A stretch of 8,431 nucleotides of DNA from Bacteroidales bacterium (GTDB taxonomy: Bacteria; Bacteroidota; Bacteroidia; Bacteroidales; UBA932), in NCBI GenBank assembly GCA_016283985.1, contig JAEENZ010000105.1, positions 1 to 8,431 on the forward strand, read 5' to 3'. The notes under the pieces were generated by a model that searched no databases, was not told where the DNA came from, and saw nothing but the letters and a program-made list of their open reading frames with translations. Made by a program: the position numbers and the translations under genes. Positions 5,897-8,431 of the stretch are shown here, piece by piece (position 1 is the first letter of the stretch; every line of letters begins with the position of its first letter).

Positions 5897-7423
5897 ATGC
5901 GAACACTTTTCCTCACCAATACTCTTACACGCAGCAAGGAAGTCTTCAAGCCCGTGAATCCGGGGCATGTGGGCATGTATGTCTGCGGACCTACCGTCTA
6001 TGGAGACGCCCATCTGGGCCATGCACGTCCGGGCGTGACCTACGATGTGTTGTTCAAACTCCTCCGCCACCTCGGCTACAAGGTGCGCTATGTGCGCAAC
6101 ATTACCGACGTGGGGCATCTGGAGCATGATGCCGATGAAGGTGAGGATAAGATCGCCAAGAAGGCCCGCCTGGAGCAGCTGGAGCCCATGGAGGTGGTGC
6201 AGGCCTATACCCTGCGCTATCACGAAGCGATGCGCCAGCTTAACGTCGCGCCTCCGTCCATCGAGCCCCGCGCTTCCGGTCACATAGTCGAGCAGATAGA
6301 GGCGGTGAAGAAGATTCTGGACGCCGGCCTGGCCTACATCAGCAACGGCAGCGTCTATTTCGATGTGGCCAAATACAACGAAAAGTTCCACTACGGCGTG
6401 CTCTCCGGCCGCAATCTCGACGATACCCTCGAAGGAACCCGCAGCCTGGACGGGCAGTCCGACAAGCGCGCGCCATTCGATTTCGCCCTCTGGAAGAAGG
6501 CCGAGCCCGAGCACATCATGCACTGGCCGTCCCCCTGGAGCGAAGGCTTCCCCGGCTGGCATCTCGAGTGCTCGGTGATGGGAGAGAAGTACCTCGGGGA
6601 GGAGTTCGACATCCACGGAGGCGGCATGGATCTGATGTTCCCGCACCACGAGTGCGAAATCGCCCAGAACGTGGCTTCCCGCGGCACCCAGGGCGTACAT
6701 TACTGGGTTCACAACAACATGATTACCATCAACGGGCAGAAGATGGGCAAGAGCCTCGGCAACTTCATCACCCTCCCGCAGCTCTTCGCCGGCGACCATC
6801 CCAAGCTGGATCGTGCCTACAGTCCGATGACCATACGCTTCTTCATCCTTCAGGCCCACTACCGCGGCACGCTGGACTTCAGCAATGATGCCCTGCAGGC
6901 CTCCGAGAAGGCCTACAAGAAGGTGATGGCCGCCGCTAAGGACCTTTATGCGATGGCTGGCAAGCACGCTCCTGATCTCCCTTACGGAGAGCTCTCGGAT
7001 GCCGTTGCGCCTGACACCTGCCCCGCAGTCCTGCCGGAAGTGAAGGCCGTCTTCGAAGGCGTCTACGATGCCCTCTGCGACGACATGAACACACCCGTCG
7101 CCATCTCCCACATCTTCGAAGCCGTGCGCATAATCAACTCCGCCAAGGCCGGGCAGATAAAGCTCGCCGCGGGTGATGTTGACACTCTGGTGCAGATCTT
7201 CGACGACATAGTGTTCGGCGTGCTCGGACTTCGCGACGAAGAAGCCGCCGAGGCCGGTTCCGGCAAGGTGGTGAGCGGCCTTATGGACATGGTGCTCGCC
7301 GAGCGTGCCAAGGCCAAGGCCAACAAGGACTGGGCTACTTCGGATGCCATACGCGATGCGCTCAAGGCGCTGGGTATCACCGTGAAGGATACGAAGGACG
7401 GGGTAGAATGGACGATAGAGTAG
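5897..7423 (+). CDS. cysS: Cysteinyl-tRNA synthetase
   Basis: A complete 508-residue class I aminoacyl-tRNA synthetase that charges tRNA-Cys with cysteine; E. coli CysS has 461 residues. The start at 5897 gives [35 protein letters not shown], the normal family N-terminus. An in-frame ATG at 5876 would lie ahead of the -7 box and is less likely. The HIGH-type ATP motif is HLGH at 39-42 and the KMSKS-type loop is KMGKS at 282-286. The expected zinc ligands are all present: C30, C225, H250 and E254, the last three with a constant offset of 16 from E. coli. The C-terminal helical region (about 300-508) carries the DDMNTPVAI tRNA-binding segment and ends [16 protein letters not shown]. The gene diverges from the LacI-family gene and is followed after 37 nt by the repair nuclease gene, probably on the same mRNA. 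Confidence 0.98.
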   Translation: MRTLFLTNTLTRSKEVFKPVNPGHVGMYVCGPTVYGDAHLGHARPGVTYDVLFKLLRHLGYKVRYVRNITDVGHLEHDADEGEDKIAKKARLEQLEPMEVVQAYTLRYHEAMRQLNVAPPSIEPRASGHIVEQIEAVKKILDAGLAYISNGSVYFDVAKYNEKFHYGVLSGRNLDDTLEGTRSLDGQSDKRAPFDFALWKKAEPEHIMHWPSPWSEGFPGWHLECSVMGEKYLGEEFDIHGGGMDLMFPHHECEIAQNVASRGTQGVHYWVHNNMITINGQKMGKSLGNFITLPQLFAGDHPKLDRAYSPMTIRFFILQAHYRGTLDFSNDALQASEKAYKKVMAAAKDLYAMAGKHAPDLPYGELSDAVAPDTCPAVLPEVKAVFEGVYDALCDDMNTPVAISHIFEAVRIINSAKAGQIKLAAGDVDTLVQIFDDIVFGVLGLRDEEAAEAGSGKVVSGLMDMVLAERAKAKANKDWATSDAIRDALKALGITVKDTKDGVEWTIE

Positions 7424-7460
7424 GTTCCTTCGCTACGATCGTACTGTCAGAAAAAGGGCT

Positions 7461-8213
7461 ATGACCAAGTTTATAAGTTGGAACGTGAACGGCCTGCGGG
7501 CCGTGGCCGGAAAGGGCTTCGCGGACATTTTCGTGGACCTCGACGCCGACTTCTTCTGCGTGCAGGAAACCAAACTCCAGGCGGGCCAGATAGACATGGA
7601 GTTCCCTGGTTACACTTCTTATTGGGATTACGCCGACAAGAAGGGCTATTCCGGCACCGCAATCTGGACCAAGCATGTTCCGCTTTCCGTGTCATACGGT
7701 CTCGGCGAAGACGAACACGACCACGAGGGTCGCGCCGTTACTCTGGAAATGCCTGATTTCTACCTGGTCAATACCTATGTTCCCAACTCCCAGGACGGCC
7801 TTCGACGACTGGATTACCGAATGCGTTGGGAGGATTCATTCCGTGCCTATGTGTCGAAGCTGGCCGCCAAGAAGGGCGTTATAATCTGCGGAGACATGAA
7901 CGTCGCGCACGAAGAGATCGACCTGAAGAATCCGGATACCAATCACATGAACGCCGGCTTCTCGGATGAAGAGCGTGCAAAAATGACGGAACTTCTCGGC
8001 GCGGGATTCATCGACACATGGCGTTCGCAACATCCCTCCGAAGCCAAATATTCTTGGTGGAGTTACCGCATGGCTGCGCGCGAAAGGAACGTCGGCTGGC
8101 GTATAGATTATTTCCTGGTTTCGGAAAACCTCGCTCCCCGCATCGCCTCAACCGACATTCATAACGAAATATTCGGTTCCGACCACTGTCCGGTGGAATT
8201 GGTAATAGAATAA
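7461..8213 (+). CDS. xth: Exodeoxyribonuclease III / AP endonuclease, ExoA type
   Basis: A complete 250-residue member of the exonuclease III family (EEP fold), typical length. These enzymes cut DNA 5' to abasic sites and remove 3' blocking groups in base excision repair, using Mg2+. Conserved residues are visible in order: N8 in SWNVNGLRA, E36 in VQETKLQ, the YVPNSQDGLRRLDYR block near 110-125, D145 and N147 in CGDMNVAH, the WRIDYFL segment near 212-218 and the terminal D241-H242 pair in GSDHCPVEL. The pattern resembles the ExoA branch (Bacillus, Bacteroidota) more than E. coli XthA, by its start MTKFISWNVNGLRA and shorter length. The 37-nt gap after cysS holds no promoter box or terminator, so read-through from cysS is expected. 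GAAAAAGGG lies shortly before the ATG as a weak possible ribosome site. It ends against a strong hairpin shared with the convergent rpoC. Confidence 0.96.
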   Translation: MTKFISWNVNGLRAVAGKGFADIFVDLDADFFCVQETKLQAGQIDMEFPGYTSYWDYADKKGYSGTAIWTKHVPLSVSYGLGEDEHDHEGRAVTLEMPDFYLVNTYVPNSQDGLRRLDYRMRWEDSFRAYVSKLAAKKGVIICGDMNVAHEEIDLKNPDTNHMNAGFSDEERAKMTELLGAGFIDTWRSQHPSEAKYSWWSYRMAARERNVGWRIDYFLVSENLAPRIASTDIHNEIFGSDHCPVELVIE

Positions 8214-8246
8214 AAAAAGCGGCCCGCTCAACCGAGCGGGCCGCTT
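8212..8246 (-). terminator. Strong hairpin terminator between xth and rpoC
   Basis: A perfect 13-bp inverted repeat (AAGCGGCCCGCTC at 8217-8229 and GAGCGGGCCGCTT at 8234-8246) has the 4-nt loop AACC. A run of seven A (8212-8218) overlaps its left foot, so on the minus strand the stem ends in a T run. This makes it a classical intrinsic terminator for rpoC. On the plus strand there is no T run after the stem, so it ends xth transcripts less efficiently or mainly protects their 3' ends. Confidence 0.9.
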
Positions 8247-8252
8247 CACCAA

Positions 8253-8431
<179 letters not shown>

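Noticed and set aside
5821..5976. A 52-residue N-terminal extension of the LacI-family protein starting at 5976
   Set aside because: It would overlap cysS and the divergent promoters, and the helix-turn-helix begins immediately after the ATG at 5820 as in the rest of the family.
5426..7111. A 561-codon open frame on the minus strand opposite cysS and the start of the regulator gene
   Set aside because: It lies antisense to cysS, whose catalytic and zinc motifs are complete, and its sequence has no recognisable domain. Long antisense frames are common opposite GC-rich, codon-biased genes.

Overview
The window reads as a moderately GC-rich chromosomal segment from a member of the Bacteroidota, most likely a Bacteroidales-type gut or rumen bacterium. 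Three things support this: promoter boxes of the Bacteroidota type (TAnnTTTG, once with a correctly spaced TTTG), a lipoprotein combining BIG2 and BACON domains, and little sign of Shine-Dalgarno sequences. The species cannot be named from this sequence alone.

Left part (1-2140, + strand): the 3' part of rhaB (L-rhamnulokinase) is followed after 3 nt by a complete rhaA (L-rhamnose isomerase) and a hairpin terminator. These are two consecutive steps of L-rhamnose breakdown (rhamnose to rhamnulose to rhamnulose-1-phosphate). The aldolase, the transporter and any AraC-type regulator are not in view.

Middle (2141-3779): a textbook Bacteroidota promoter drives a single gene for a probable surface lipoprotein. 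It has a lipid-anchored Cys, a BIG2 Ig-like domain, a BACON domain and a transglutaminase-like C-terminal domain with an intact Cys-His-Asp triad. It converges with the next gene.

Centre right (3780-5820, - strand): a LacI-family repressor gene is followed downstream by rbsK (ribokinase). A nearly identical 17-nt motif (TTGCGCAAA-R-TTTGTGC) lies in the promoter of the repressor gene and again at its 3' end, ahead of rbsK. This suggests an autoregulated repressor controlling a ribose or nucleoside-sugar kinase.

Right part (5821-8431): cysS (cysteinyl-tRNA synthetase) diverges from the repressor across 76 bp and is followed by an ExoA/exonuclease III-type repair gene. A strong hairpin then separates this pair from the converging 3' end of rpoC (RNA polymerase beta' subunit).

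Overall this is a mixture of housekeeping genes (cysS, xth, rpoC) and sugar catabolism (rhaBA, rbsK with its regulator). I found no CRISPR array, insertion sequence, phage gene, tRNA, rRNA or clear new system. The points most worth a second look are the paired operator-like motifs, the two divergent promoters that imply nearly leaderless mRNAs, and the transglutaminase-like lipoprotein.
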